The notes beneath the pieces are model-generated. The model made no database searches, was not told the origin of the DNA, and saw only the letters and a program-made list of their open reading frames with translations. A program made the position numbers and the translations under genes. Shown in pieces: positions 30,153 through 39,190 of a stretch of 39,853 bases of DNA. The stretch is taken from the IMG/VR virus record IMGVR_UViG_3300010885_049073, positions 1 through 39,853 of that record; one strand, 5' to 3'. The stretch is from a virus. Position 1 is the first letter of the stretch. Each line of letters opens with the position of its first letter.

Positions 30153-30302
30153 CCTGGCTTGCACCTGGACTGCATCGTTGTCGTTGGTTGCACGAAGAAA
30201 CCAAATGGTGCCAAGCATGGTTGTTTCGCGGCCCAGCTCTAGTTTCCAATCGAACTGATCACAAAGCTCGCAGAGCGTTTGGTACGAGCAAGTGATCTGC
30301 AT
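30069..30302 (-). CDS. Hypothetical last gene of the late operon
   Basis: A 77-residue protein whose ATG 30302 is two bases after the holin stop, so it is co-transcribed with the lysis genes. Contains YQTLCELCDQFDWKLELG and LAKALNPLTAAIISELRTTDWFQK. Overlaps the converging gene by 84 bases. Function unknown. Confidence 0.6.
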   Translation of the reverse strand: MQITCSYQTLCELCDQFDWKLELGRETTMLGTIWFLRATNDNDAVQVQARSASLAKALNPLTAAIISELRTTDWFQK

Positions 30303-30304
30303 GG

Positions 30305-30466
30305 CTACGGCTTGGAGACAAGGCCGATCGCTGCCGTCACCAGGACGGTGAATGCGGATGCGGCTTCTGCTGGAACGTCAAGGCCGGCAAGGCTGGCGAT
30401 CCAGACGGCGAGGATGCTGATGGCGCCGGCGGCGGTGGTTACGGATACGCGTGTTGGGTTGGTCAT
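30305..30466 (-). CDS. Holin, two transmembrane helices
   Basis: A 53-residue protein: helix 1 (VTTAAGAISILAVWIASLAGL), short turn DVPAEAA, helix 2 (SAFTVLVTAAIGLV), C-terminal SKP. ATG 30466 follows a good SD (CGAAAGGCA). Length, two helices and place after the amidase fit a class II-type holin that triggers lysis by permeabilising the membrane. Confidence 0.85.
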   Translation of the reverse strand: MTNPTRVSVTTAAGAISILAVWIASLAGLDVPAEAASAFTVLVTAAIGLVSKP

Positions 30467-30480
30467 GTAGTGCCTTTCGG

Positions 30481-31014
30481 TTAGCCGCGGATGCGGTAGT
30501 AGCGGGTGAGCAGCAGGAGGCGTTTCATTGGGAACGATGGGCCGGGGTCGTTGTGGTTGCCGCCGGCGTCGCCCAGCTCCGAGTGGCGGATGATTCCGCT
30601 GCGCAGGATCGCGCCGGACGTGGGGTTGACCTTCGCTTTTCTGACAGGGATTGAAAACTTCTTGCCCCAGTAGGCGTAGTACTTTGCGGTCTTGCGAAGT
30701 TGCTTGTCCGGCCAGAACTTCTGCGAGGCGCGACCGATCATTTCTACGTTCATGCTTGACGAGTTGAAGCGGGCGCACGCCCACGACTTGCGCGAGTCGG
30801 GAACGTACTGGGCGGAATGCCCTTCGGCGTCGACGCCAACGTGGGCGGAGCATTGGGCGGCGGGGGTGTCGAACCAGTCGCCGAGGTTGCTGAGATCCGT
30901 GATGCCCGGCATGTTGTTTGATTCCGTTGAATGCACTACGAGCAGCAGAACCGGCGCACTCCGGGCTGACTGGTTGACGACGCTGCGAATGATGCGTTCG
31001 TAAGGGCGCTTCAT
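30481..31014 (-). CDS. Endolysin, N-acetylmuramoyl-L-alanine amidase (Amidase_2)
   Basis: A 177-residue protein. H28 (VVHSTES), H58 (CSAHVGVD), E91 (MNVEMIG), H144 (IRHSELGDAGG) and D156 (NHNDPGPSFPM) match the zinc-dependent Amidase_2/T7-lysozyme-like family. It cleaves the peptide from the glycan of peptidoglycan. No signal peptide, so export needs the holin. ATG 31014 sits in an ATGA overlap. Confidence 0.9.
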   Translation of the reverse strand: MKRPYERIIRSVVNQSARSAPVLLLVVHSTESNNMPGITDLSNLGDWFDTPAAQCSAHVGVDAEGHSAQYVPDSRKSWACARFNSSSMNVEMIGRASQKFWPDKQLRKTAKYYAYWGKKFSIPVRKAKVNPTSGAILRSGIIRHSELGDAGGNHNDPGPSFPMKRLLLLTRYYRIRG

Positions 31015-31505
31015 CGAATCTTCCACCTGCGTAGGCGAATGAGTGTTTTCGTTGGGCTTTTCTGAAGGTTGATGTGGTGCCGCTCGCTACCAACCGAGTA
31101 GGGGCGGAAGGGGCGGTAGCCGCGCGCGCGAAGAATCCGCAGGAGCTGATCGGATTCCGTGACATCCATGCCGAGCTGCCACCACAGGAGGGGGCGACCG
31201 ACGGGGCCGCGGTAGGCGGTGCCGTCACTGCGCAGCTCATGCGTCGATCGACCTGGGGGGGTGGCCGGCGCGAAGCCGGCGCGTCGAGCAATCCATCCGG
31301 CGTACAGTGCCGCCTGGCTTAGTTTGCCGTAACGCTCCGGCACTCCCTGGCGCCGGTCGCTGCTGACGAGCGTGCCATCCCAGCCGTGAACTCGGGCATC
31401 CCGCAACATGAGGGCAAGGCCGCGGAACGTAGGGGTTTGACCGAACGTGACGGTATCGGTGAGCTTCGGTTTCTTCTTAGCCACAACAACCAGCATGGCG
31501 GGCAT
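31011..31505 (-). CDS. M15-like peptidase, second lysis enzyme
   Basis: A 164-residue protein. GWDGTLVSSDRR, STHELRSDG, LGMDV and GSERHHINL give the S-x-H, D and (E/H)xxH-type metal ligands of peptidase M15 (VanY/L-Ala-D-Glu endopeptidase class) used by phage endolysins. Spacing between the ligands is somewhat long, so the family is tentative. It precedes the amidase, giving two cell-wall enzymes. ATG 31505, with no good SD, or ATG 31496. Confidence 0.6.
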   Translation of the reverse strand: MPAMLVVVAKKKPKLTDTVTFGQTPTFRGLALMLRDARVHGWDGTLVSSDRRQGVPERYGKLSQAALYAGWIARRAGFAPATPPGRSTHELRSDGTAYRGPVGRPLLWWQLGMDVTESDQLLRILRARGYRPFRPYSVGSERHHINLQKSPTKTLIRLRRWKIR

Positions 31506-31577
31506 GTCGATCTAGGAAACCGCAAAAGCTTGAGTTTTTGGCCCTCACAAACGGCTTCTAACGCGCTGCGCCGCAGT

Positions 31578-31605
31578 CCCGAATGTCCTAGCATTCGGGT
31601 TTTTT
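31578..31605 (+). terminator. Rho-independent terminator on the + strand
   Basis: CCCGAATG-TCCTAG-CATTCGGG followed by six T. It faces against the leftward late genes, so it would stop rightward transcription entering the late operon. On the leftward strand it is only a hairpin without a T-tract. Confidence 0.75.
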
Positions 31606-31810
31606 AGTTGATTACGGCGTTAGCGGCGAGGGCGCTGAGAATCGGGATTACGATTGCGGCCACGCCGATCGCGCCGATGGTGCGCTGGCGCCAACCCTCA
31701 ATCTCGCGGACGCGTCCGTTGGTGGCGCGCACCTCATCCTCGATGCGGGCAAGCTTGTCGTTGATGGCTTCAAGCTGCACGGACAGCCTCGTAATGTCGG
31801 CGGGACTCAT
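31604..31810 (-). CDS. XhlA-like membrane protein of the lysis module
   Basis: A 68-residue protein: amphipathic coiled coil (VQLEAINDKLARIEDEVRATNGRVREIEGWRQR) followed by one C-terminal membrane helix (TIGAIGVAAIVIPILSALAAN). This layout is that of XhlA/haemolysin-type lysis accessory proteins that work with a holin. Coupled by ATGA to the preceding gene. Confidence 0.75.
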   Translation of the reverse strand: MSPADITRLSVQLEAINDKLARIEDEVRATNGRVREIEGWRQRTIGAIGVAAIVIPILSALAANAVIN

Positions 31811-32337
31811 TTTTCTTCCTCAGCCGTTCCCTCGACCAGCTCCGGTCGCTCGACGGGGCGCAGCACCCCAAGTTGGACGAGAATCTTTGCGGCTTCCATT
31901 GGGTCGCCGCTACCACCGTCGGTTGGCCGGCCAGTGATTGACAGCAGCTTGTCGACACTGACCTGCTGCACCTTCGCCAACGCCTGCACGGTTTGCGGAA
32001 GCTGACGCTTCAGGTCGTAATCCATTCCCCCGATCCCCTTAGTTTCAATCTGATCGGTGAGGTCTTCAAGGAAGTCCTTAGTGACGCGCTGACTAAGGCG
32101 CGCAATCTCACGAAACTCCTGCGCGATAGCTTCCTCCTGACCGCGGGCCCGCTCCGCCGTCAGCGCCTGGTACATGCCGGCGTGCAGTTGCTTCAGGTTG
32201 CGCAGCTCCTTCTCGCTTATCTCAACGCCGGCGTCCTTCAGGCGCCGGCGGGCAAGACGCACGCTGCCGTCGCACGCGGCAACCGCGCCGAGGCGTTCGA
32301 TCAGGTGTTCTTCACTGATGGTTACGGCTGCCGTCAT
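31807..32337 (-). CDS. Helical protein, small-terminase candidate
   Basis: A 176-residue protein. ATG 32337 (MTAAVTISEEHLIERLG) sits in an ATGA overlap. LIERLGAVAACDGSVRLARRRLKDAGVEISEKELRNLK suggests an N-terminal helix-turn-helix, followed by a helical oligomerisation part (QEEAIAQEFREIARLSQRVTKDFLEDLTDQIETKGI) and SVDKLLSITGRPTDGGSGDPMEAAK. That layout would suit a phage small terminase, otherwise missing, but its location beside lysis genes is unusual. Function unproven. Confidence 0.6.
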   Translation of the reverse strand: MTAAVTISEEHLIERLGAVAACDGSVRLARRRLKDAGVEISEKELRNLKQLHAGMYQALTAERARGQEEAIAQEFREIARLSQRVTKDFLEDLTDQIETKGIGGMDYDLKRQLPQTVQALAKVQQVSVDKLLSITGRPTDGGSGDPMEAAKILVQLGVLRPVERPELVEGTAEEEK

Positions 32338-33497
32338 TTCTTTCTCATTCCGTTGTAGTTCGGTCGAACGATCGCAACGGCCTGACCAAGCGAAGCGCCG
32401 GCCTGCGTAACGGCGTTTGACTGGTTGCCGCCAATGCGCTTCCCGTTGCCGACGTAAAGGGCAACGTGATCGGTAATGCCGCCGTCGCCCCAGTCGTAGA
32501 TGATCAGGTCGCCAGGGCGAATCTGTGACTTCGACACCTTCTTGCCGCCCTTCCAGCCAATCCAACTACCGGAGTACGCGGGGTTTGCTGGCAGTGACGC
32601 GCCGAAGTGCTTGAGGCCAACGCCGACGAAGACGCTGCACCACGGCACCGACGCCGGGACGCCCATTCGCTGCGCGTACCAGCGTTGCTTGCGCGAACCT
32701 TCCTTAGTTCCAAGCTGACTCTTCGCCCAAGCAACCATGCCGTCAGCACCGGCGGATGATGGAATCGTGCGAGCCTTCGGCTTACCGGCCTTAGTTGCAA
32801 GCGTGGGAACCTTTGCAACTGCCGGCGGCTGAAACACTGGCGCCGTTGAGATTGCGTTGATCAACGGGTTGTTCGGGTTCTCAGCCGTCATCATGTCGAT
32901 AATGGTTTGCCGCCGGCGCGACAAATCATCCGCCGTATCGCCGCCCATAGTTGGGCGCTTGGATGCCATTGATGAAGCGGTAGCACCACCGACCGTCGCG
33001 GGCGCCGGGGGGCGCCCCTGATCGTTGGCGGAACGGTAGAGCCGCATGATGCGTTTAGCTTCGCCCGCCGCCTTTGCGTACCTGTCCGGGTACGCCGACC
33101 CCTCAACGGTCTGTGCAATGTCACCTGGCCGCATGCCTTGCTTTGCAAGCTTGATCGCGTTTCCTTTGCTGGTGAACCCGTTGCGCCACTTCTTGTTGGT
33201 GCCAAAGAACACGCCGAACTGGTAGTCAGGGTTCATCAGGTTCTTGCGCCCGTGATACCGCTCCAAGCCTTGAAGCACACCGTACGAGCCGTACCCGTCA
33301 GCGGACGGGGTTTTAAGATTCTTAGCCTCAGACTCCGTTATCAACGCCTCGATCAAAGCAATCTTTGCCGCGTACGGCGCCTTCACTTTGTCAGCGTAAG
33401 CAATGCCACGACCAAGAATGTCGCGCTGCGACCGGGAGGTCGAGCCGCCCTTGATTTTTACCTTGCCGGCGCCGGCACCAAAGTAATCAGCCATCAT
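32334..33497 (-). CDS. Virion-associated peptidoglycan hydrolase: lysozyme-like plus CHAP domain
   Basis: A 387-residue protein. The N-terminal domain (~25-155) resembles a transglycosylase: E55/E57 (ALITESEAK) then GYGSYGVLQG (70-76 core) and DYQFGVFFG. A Pro/Ala linker (~160-250) leads to a CHAP amidase/peptidase domain with C287 (PWCSVF), G329-D330 (RPGDLIIYDWG), H344 (DHVALYVG) and N361. It probably opens the cell wall during DNA ejection. Starts at ATG 33497 or 33494, overlapping the upstream stop. Confidence 0.85.
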   Translation of the reverse strand: MMADYFGAGAGKVKIKGGSTSRSQRDILGRGIAYADKVKAPYAAKIALIEALITESEAKNLKTPSADGYGSYGVLQGLERYHGRKNLMNPDYQFGVFFGTNKKWRNGFTSKGNAIKLAKQGMRPGDIAQTVEGSAYPDRYAKAAGEAKRIMRLYRSANDQGRPPAPATVGGATASSMASKRPTMGGDTADDLSRRRQTIIDMMTAENPNNPLINAISTAPVFQPPAVAKVPTLATKAGKPKARTIPSSAGADGMVAWAKSQLGTKEGSRKQRWYAQRMGVPASVPWCSVFVGVGLKHFGASLPANPAYSGSWIGWKGGKKVSKSQIRPGDLIIYDWGDGGITDHVALYVGNGKRIGGNQSNAVTQAGASLGQAVAIVRPNYNGMRKK

Positions 33498-36400
33498 TGC
33501 CCCCGCCGCGATGATGGCCCGTGAAGTTCACGAAGCAAATCGTTGAGAGACAGATTTGGGTCGGCTGGGTCGACGCCGGTTCGTTTCGGCGGCTTAATGT
33601 AGTTTTCCCGAAACTGCTCCAACGTTTGATCGTTCGGCGCCAGGTTGCGGCCCGTAGGGTCGTCGTAGTATTTGCGCGGCAACCCAAACATCTTCCACAA
33701 CGCGTTGTTGGTAATGCCATCGCCAGGGCGTGTCTCTCCCGCCTTCCAGTAGCCGCCCAACCCTGGCTTGCTGACCGGATCGCCGCCGCGGGCAATCCTC
33801 GCGGCAAGCGAATACCCCGGCACCAGTGATCCCAGCAACGAGTTGAGGGATTCCTCATAGCGTTGCGTATTTGACACGGCGCCAAACTCGCCGCGCAACG
33901 TTTGGCCGTTCCACTTGACGCCGGGCCCGAGGGCGTAAAGCGCGCCCTGCGCGGGCCCACCAAACGACTGAATGGTCATAAAGGGGTTTACGCCGGCACT
34001 GAATGATGTGAAGCGCGTGAGGTCAATGCGCTGGTTTGGGGCAATGCGCACACCTTGACGGTTGCGGACTTCTTTCGGTGAGTCTTTGTTTAGCGCGTCT
34101 TGAGTGTTGCCGGCGTCCTGAAGTTCCTCCTGAAGCATTGCCTCCAAGTTCATTACGAGACTGAAAGCGAACGGATGCTGAAACGGAAACGTGAAGAACG
34201 TGAAGATTAGGGCGTTGCGCCCGAACTGAAAGAACGGCAGGACGGTGCGCAACAGCATTTTAGTTTGGGCGGTTTCACCGTCGTACCGCCCCATGATTTC
34301 CTGAATCAAGTTGTACGCTTGAGCGAGGTACGTTTGACTCTCGGCGGTCTTGCCTACTGCCTGGGCCGCAACTGCCTTTGCCCCGATGCGATGAAAGTCG
34401 TCAATGCTCTGCGCGGTTTCGGTTAAAAGGTGACGGTGAACGATCGCAGCCGCCAGCACGGTCGGGCCAATCGAGTAGAACGGAAGACCAGCAGTTCCTT
34501 TGCGGATTGTTTTTGGATGCGCGCGGCCACCGCGCGTAGCACCGCCGCCTTCCGCAAAGATTTCGTTGAGCTGCATTAGCGCGCTGGTTGCTCGATCCCA
34601 GTTCACAAGCAGTTGCCGAAGCGCCGAGTGCGCAACGCCTTTCACGGACAGTTCGTTGCCGCGTGGCCTCTTGCCTTCCAGGGCGCGGCTAACCGTTGAC
34701 GACACGCGGCTGTTGTCAATGCTTTGCATGAACTGCGCCGGAATGAGCCTTGCGAGTGTTTCCGACGGGTTTTCGGACGCGTACACCTCCCTGATGATCG
34801 CGGCAGCATCAAGCCAAGCCTGCGGTTTGAGGGCGCCGCTGAGCATGACGCGCATCCAGTTGTCGGCAACGTTGCCGACGTAATACATTGGGCTGAGTGG
34901 CAGAACCGTTCGCTTGAACTGCTGGTTGGCAAAGACAATGGCCTGCCCCCACTTGCTACGCGTCAACGCTCCGCCGGTTTGCAAATCCTCAAACTGATCC
35001 CACGCCTCCTTCGGCACCGCAATCAAGTCAATACCATCGCCAAAGTCGGTGTCCTCCTGCGCTTCCGTTCCCTTCGCCAAGTCATGCAACACCTTGAAGT
35101 CTCCGGCCTTAGCGTCGAGCAGCGACACGTCGCCGTGAACACGGGCAAGCAGGTCGTCAATCTGAAGACCAAGCTTCGTGAGCTTCGTTTTGCTCAATGC
35201 AACCCACTTAACGCCAGTGTCGCGCTGCAAACTGTCAAGGTGGTGGTTGAGTTCCTTCCACGTTGTAAACCGTGTTTCAAGCCCAAACCCGATGCCCTCA
35301 AGCACCAAACGAATGTTTTGAGCCATCGTTGCGCGAGTCATGGTGTGACGCATTGAGGCGGGCACCGCCTCAATGCTTGTTTCCGCTGCGCCCGCCCGGA
35401 AGCTTTCACCAGTCCTCGACGGCCCCAGCGACGGATTGCCGGTCATTGGCTTGTAGAACGTGCCTGGCTGATCCGACAGCTCAAACTTGTGAGAGATAAA
35501 CATTGGGTCAAGGATTGGGTTGATGCCGTGCAGTTTCGCCATTGCCGGGTCGGTAAGGATTTGCCCCAAGCGTTCAAGGGTGATCGGGGCGCCGTCGAGC
35601 TTAAAGTCCATTGGCACCATCTTTTCGCCGCTGCTCTCGCGCATCGCCACCATTTCCTTGATGCACCTGGCGCGCAGGTCTTCCTTTGCTTTCACCTGGC
35701 GGTCAATGTTTTCAACGCGGCCAATCGCATCATTGAGCTGCATGCGCGACTCCTGACGAAGAATGCCGGTGTTGAGCATCCCGGCTGGGTCTTCGTGCGT
35801 TGAAAGAATCTCTTTAAGGTTGCGGATCAACACGCCGGCCTCATTCACCTGGCCGTCCATCGCAAGCTTCTGTGCGCGCTTCAACGCCTTGTCAACAGTT
35901 AGGTGCAGGTCGGCGGCGGCAGCGGGCACGGGGAGGGTACTTTTCGGCTGATTGAGGTAGCCGGCACTGATGTTGGCAACCCGCTTGCGTTCCGCCTCAA
36001 CTTCCGCCGCGAGTTCTTTCGGCGTTAGCCCAAAGGTTGGCTGCGCGCCGTCGCCAAGTTCTTCCGCGCGCGCGCCGTAAATCATGTCCTCTTCGTTGAT
36101 TCCAAGCTGCCGGTAAGTGAAGGTGGCTATCGGGAACGGCGGATCGGCGGCATTTGCAACCGTGCCCTTGCGGAACACATGCACATAATCTCCGTATCCA
36201 AGCTCCCTCATTGGGCTGTTGGCTACGTCGCCGTTCCTCAAGCCCTCCCTGATAATGCCGAAACCATTGTCCGACGTGTGGAAGTCATACCGCGAAGACG
36301 GCCCCGTGCGATCCGGCCCGAGGTCGTCAAGGATTCTCTGCCTAATCAACGGTGAGTTAGGGGTTAGTCCAGGCTGCGAATCCGACAACGGCTTGCCGGC

Positions 36401-39190
36401 CCGCATGCTGGTTTCACCGCGAAGCGTTCCGTTGACGAAATCATCGCCAGCTTGGTTGAGATAACCGAAGCTAAACGTCTTGTCAGGGAACTGCATTGTA
36501 AGTTCCCGCATCAGTCGATCCGCGACGCCAAGCCCGTGAAACTCCGGCTCAACGATCAGCGACGAAACACCATCCGACCCTCTGAAGTAAAGAAGCTCGC
36601 CAATCACTTTGCCCGACTTGTCGGTGGCGGTCATGCGAAGCTGCCTAGTGTTCGGCACCGACTCGACGTCTACTTTTAGGCCCGCAGCAAACGACGAGTT
36701 CGGGGTTTCCAGCAGGCCCAACGGTGCCGGCGTCGCGTCCTGCGATCGCCAGAACTCGGGGGCCGTAACCTCCCGCAACTGCGCGATCAGTCGGCCCAGT
36801 GGCTCACGCGACGCCTCCAACCCGCCGGCACGCTGCGCAGCAACCTCAGCAGTGTCCAGCAACTGCTGGTAATCATTTGACGACGGATCAAACGGCTTGA
36901 CCTCAACTTTGGTTGGGTCGTACTTGAAACGATCACCAAACTGAGCGATCGCCGCCGGAATGAAACGGGCGTTCGGCTCATTGGGGCGCATGATTCCCTC
37001 ACTCATGGCCCACTGCTCAAACTCAACTTGAATCGGGCGAACGTCAGCTTGCACCGCGCGGGCCCGCGCAACCTCAGCATCAAACTTGTCGGGCGGCAAC
37101 GCCAGCAACTTGTCGTACGCGGCAACGGCCCGCGCATTATTTAGCTGCTCCGGCGTTGGCGGCGCGGACTGCCCTTTCTTAAAGGTTTGCGCAGCCTCCA
37201 GGTCGTCACGCCGCCGCTGCCACATCGCCCGCGTCTTCGATGCGTCAGCCGGCAGGAACTGCACAACGTCAGCCATGATTGCAAGCGCCGCCTTCGGCGC
37301 CTTACTGCCATGCCATTTTGCAAATACACCATCCCCGAGGTGCTGGCGGAGAATCTTACCCAGCCGCTCGTTGAACTGAGTGATCCGAACACCGCGAACC
37401 TTCTCCGCAACCTCCGACATTGTTGCCGCGTACCGGCGCTGACGGTGCCCGCGCATAATGCCGGAAGTCATGTCGGGGTCAAGCACGTCAATCACATTGC
37501 TGATGCGATTAATCGACTCATTAATCTTCCTTGCAAGCACCGGGTTAGACTCGCTTTCAAGCTCCGCGCGGCGTTTGTCAAGCAAAGGAACAAAGAACCT
37601 GGCAATCGCCTGGTTGCGCGCTTTCTCGCCCATAACCTGCGCGCCCTTCGTGAACAGGTTCGCGGAATACTTGCGATGATGTGGCATAAGCTTCTCGGGG
37701 TCAGGCGCAACACCAGGTGCCCGCTCGCCACGGTAGTTTGCCTGCGACGTGCGCGACTCGCGGCCAATCTTGCCGAGCAGATCAGCAACCTTTGTGCCCG
37801 TCTTACTTCCCTTGAACGTGACGCTCGGGCCGCGCACTTTCTTGCCGTCCCTGTCCAACTGGAAGTACGGTGCGAAGGTTCGCTCACCGCCACGCATAAC
37901 GCGTGACCTTCCGCCGGCGCGGGCGGCAGCACCAAGTGCCCTACCAGCACCCACGTACGGCAGCAGGTAAGTGAACCCAGTGGAAGGATTGTTAGCGAGG
38001 ATTTCCCCAGCGCGCTTAGGATTCAAGTCAACGAACAGCGCGCCAAGTGGATCGTTCTTCTTGAAAGACTCCCACAGCTCGCCGCTCCTGCCGCTCTTGA
38101 TCGCATCAGCGGTGTAGTAGACGGACGGGACTGCCTGCACCGGATAGTTGGCTAGGCCGCCAATGATTTCGGTTCCCTGCACGCGGTAGCCCTCAGCAAT
38201 CTTGGGGGTTGAGTAAGCAATCTGCCCGCCAGGGATCATTGCCGTCCGCGAGTTGTAGCCGCCGGCACCAGCGCCAGCAAACGCCTTCTCGCCCAAGTAC
38301 CTAATCGCGCTAGAAAGCCCTTTAGTGGTTTCGTCAAATCCGCCAAGAACAGCGCGGGTGGCGTTGTGTTTTGCATTGTCAAACCAGCCACGACGCTCCG
38401 GCTTCCGCTGCGACGCCTTAAAGCGACGAACCGCAGCCTCATAATCCTGCCGCTGCCGGCGCCGACCCCACCCCTCCCCCGGAAACTCACCCAAGTCCTG
38501 CTTAATGCTCTTCCAAACCCGCAACGAAGACACAGACTTACGCGTATCCGCCTTCCCCTTCTGCCGCGCAATGCCAGCATCCGCACGCCTCGACAGATTC
38601 TGCGCAGCAATAAGAGGGGCAAGACTGTCGCGCCGCGCGCGCTGCGCGCGCTGCACCGGGCCGGCACCCTTAATCGGCATGCGAGCAAACGCTTCACGCG
38701 TCACCCGCTCCTGCCTACGAAGCTCCCTTTGCATTACACCGCCACGCGTGTTCATCAACGCGCGCAACGCGTTACCGCGAGCCATAAGTTCTGAGGCAGA
38801 TGCCTGACCCGCGATCCTCGGCGCCCACCGCTCAGCGTGTTGCCCGGCCTTCACCTGGCGGTGCAGCAGGTCACGACTGAGCTTCACCTGCGCACGATGC
38901 CCCGTCCAGTAATCTTTATCCTTACGACGAAACTTCACTTCAGGCGACTGTTTCGGCACCCCGCCGGAGAACACACCAACTTTGCGCTTCGGCGTTACAG
39001 CAGCATTACGTTTGCGATCGTACTTGACACCAGGTGCCAACACCGAAGGGCGATACGCCGGCTTCTTGGGGGCCGGTGTCCGCTTCGGGGCGGGCCGCGA
39101 AGCGGGTTTTTTAGCGGCGGGCTTCTTAGGGGAGGGCAGGGCGCGGCCCGGCCCGTCGGGGCTCAGTCGAGGCACACCTAGTTCGGCCAA
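33494..39190 (-). CDS. Giant internal virion / DNA-ejection protein with embedded enzyme-like domains
   Basis: A 1898-residue protein. The N-terminus is Lys/Pro/Arg rich (to ~70), followed by long helical regions. Residues ~830-930 resemble a GNAT acetyltransferase core (VIGELLYFRG, LIVEPEFHGLGVADRLMRELTM). Residues ~960-1015 contain SRYDFHTSDNGFGIIREGL, resembling the H-T-S...I..EGL start of ADP-ribosyltransferase-fold proteins. The C-terminal third (PLSPMYYVGNVADNWMRVML; LLRTVLPFFQFGRNALIFTFFTFPFQHPFAF) has hydrophobic segments able to insert in a membrane. Large ejection proteins of podoviruses build the trans-envelope channel. TTG 39190 overlaps the preceding stop; GTG 39175 is possible. 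Confidence 0.75.
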   Translation of the reverse strand: MAELGVPRLSPDGPGRALPSPKKPAAKKPASRPAPKRTPAPKKPAYRPSVLAPGVKYDRKRNAAVTPKRKVGVFSGGVPKQSPEVKFRRKDKDYWTGHRAQVKLSRDLLHRQVKAGQHAERWAPRIAGQASASELMARGNALRALMNTRGGVMQRELRRQERVTREAFARMPIKGAGPVQRAQRARRDSLAPLIAAQNLSRRADAGIARQKGKADTRKSVSSLRVWKSIKQDLGEFPGEGWGRRRQRQDYEAAVRRFKASQRKPERRGWFDNAKHNATRAVLGGFDETTKGLSSAIRYLGEKAFAGAGAGGYNSRTAMIPGGQIAYSTPKIAEGYRVQGTEIIGGLANYPVQAVPSVYYTADAIKSGRSGELWESFKKNDPLGALFVDLNPKRAGEILANNPSTGFTYLLPYVGAGRALGAAARAGGRSRVMRGGERTFAPYFQLDRDGKKVRGPSVTFKGSKTGTKVADLLGKIGRESRTSQANYRGERAPGVAPDPEKLMPHHRKYSANLFTKGAQVMGEKARNQAIARFFVPLLDKRRAELESESNPVLARKINESINRISNVIDVLDPDMTSGIMRGHRQRRYAATMSEVAEKVRGVRITQFNERLGKILRQHLGDGVFAKWHGSKAPKAALAIMADVVQFLPADASKTRAMWQRRRDDLEAAQTFKKGQSAPPTPEQLNNARAVAAYDKLLALPPDKFDAEVARARAVQADVRPIQVEFEQWAMSEGIMRPNEPNARFIPAAIAQFGDRFKYDPTKVEVKPFDPSSNDYQQLLDTAEVAAQRAGGLEASREPLGRLIAQLREVTAPEFWRSQDATPAPLGLLETPNSSFAAGLKVDVESVPNTRQLRMTATDKSGKVIGELLYFRGSDGVSSLIVEPEFHGLGVADRLMRELTMQFPDKTFSFGYLNQAGDDFVNGTLRGETSMRAGKPLSDSQPGLTPNSPLIRQRILDDLGPDRTGPSSRYDFHTSDNGFGIIREGLRNGDVANSPMRELGYGDYVHVFRKGTVANAADPPFPIATFTYRQLGINEEDMIYGARAEELGDGAQPTFGLTPKELAAEVEAERKRVANISAGYLNQPKSTLPVPAAAADLHLTVDKALKRAQKLAMDGQVNEAGVLIRNLKEILSTHEDPAGMLNTGILRQESRMQLNDAIGRVENIDRQVKAKEDLRARCIKEMVAMRESSGEKMVPMDFKLDGAPITLERLGQILTDPAMAKLHGINPILDPMFISHKFELSDQPGTFYKPMTGNPSLGPSRTGESFRAGAAETSIEAVPASMRHTMTRATMAQNIRLVLEGIGFGLETRFTTWKELNHHLDSLQRDTGVKWVALSKTKLTKLGLQIDDLLARVHGDVSLLDAKAGDFKVLHDLAKGTEAQEDTDFGDGIDLIAVPKEAWDQFEDLQTGGALTRSKWGQAIVFANQQFKRTVLPLSPMYYVGNVADNWMRVMLSGALKPQAWLDAAAIIREVYASENPSETLARLIPAQFMQSIDNSRVSSTVSRALEGKRPRGNELSVKGVAHSALRQLLVNWDRATSALMQLNEIFAEGGGATRGGRAHPKTIRKGTAGLPFYSIGPTVLAAAIVHRHLLTETAQSIDDFHRIGAKAVAAQAVGKTAESQTYLAQAYNLIQEIMGRYDGETAQTKMLLRTVLPFFQFGRNALIFTFFTFPFQHPFAFSLVMNLEAMLQEELQDAGNTQDALNKDSPKEVRNRQGVRIAPNQRIDLTRFTSFSAGVNPFMTIQSFGGPAQGALYALGPGVKWNGQTLRGEFGAVSNTQRYEESLNSLLGSLVPGYSLAARIARGGDPVSKPGLGGYWKAGETRPGDGITNNALWKMFGLPRKYYDDPTGRNLAPNDQTLEQFRENYIKPPKRTGVDPADPNLSLNDLLRELHGPSSRRGQ

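Noticed and set aside
30305-31291. 328-codon leftward ORF ending in the holin sequence
   Set aside because: Only its last 53 codons from ATG 30466 are the holin, with SD and two membrane helices; the upstream part is a shadow frame of the amidase and peptidase genes.
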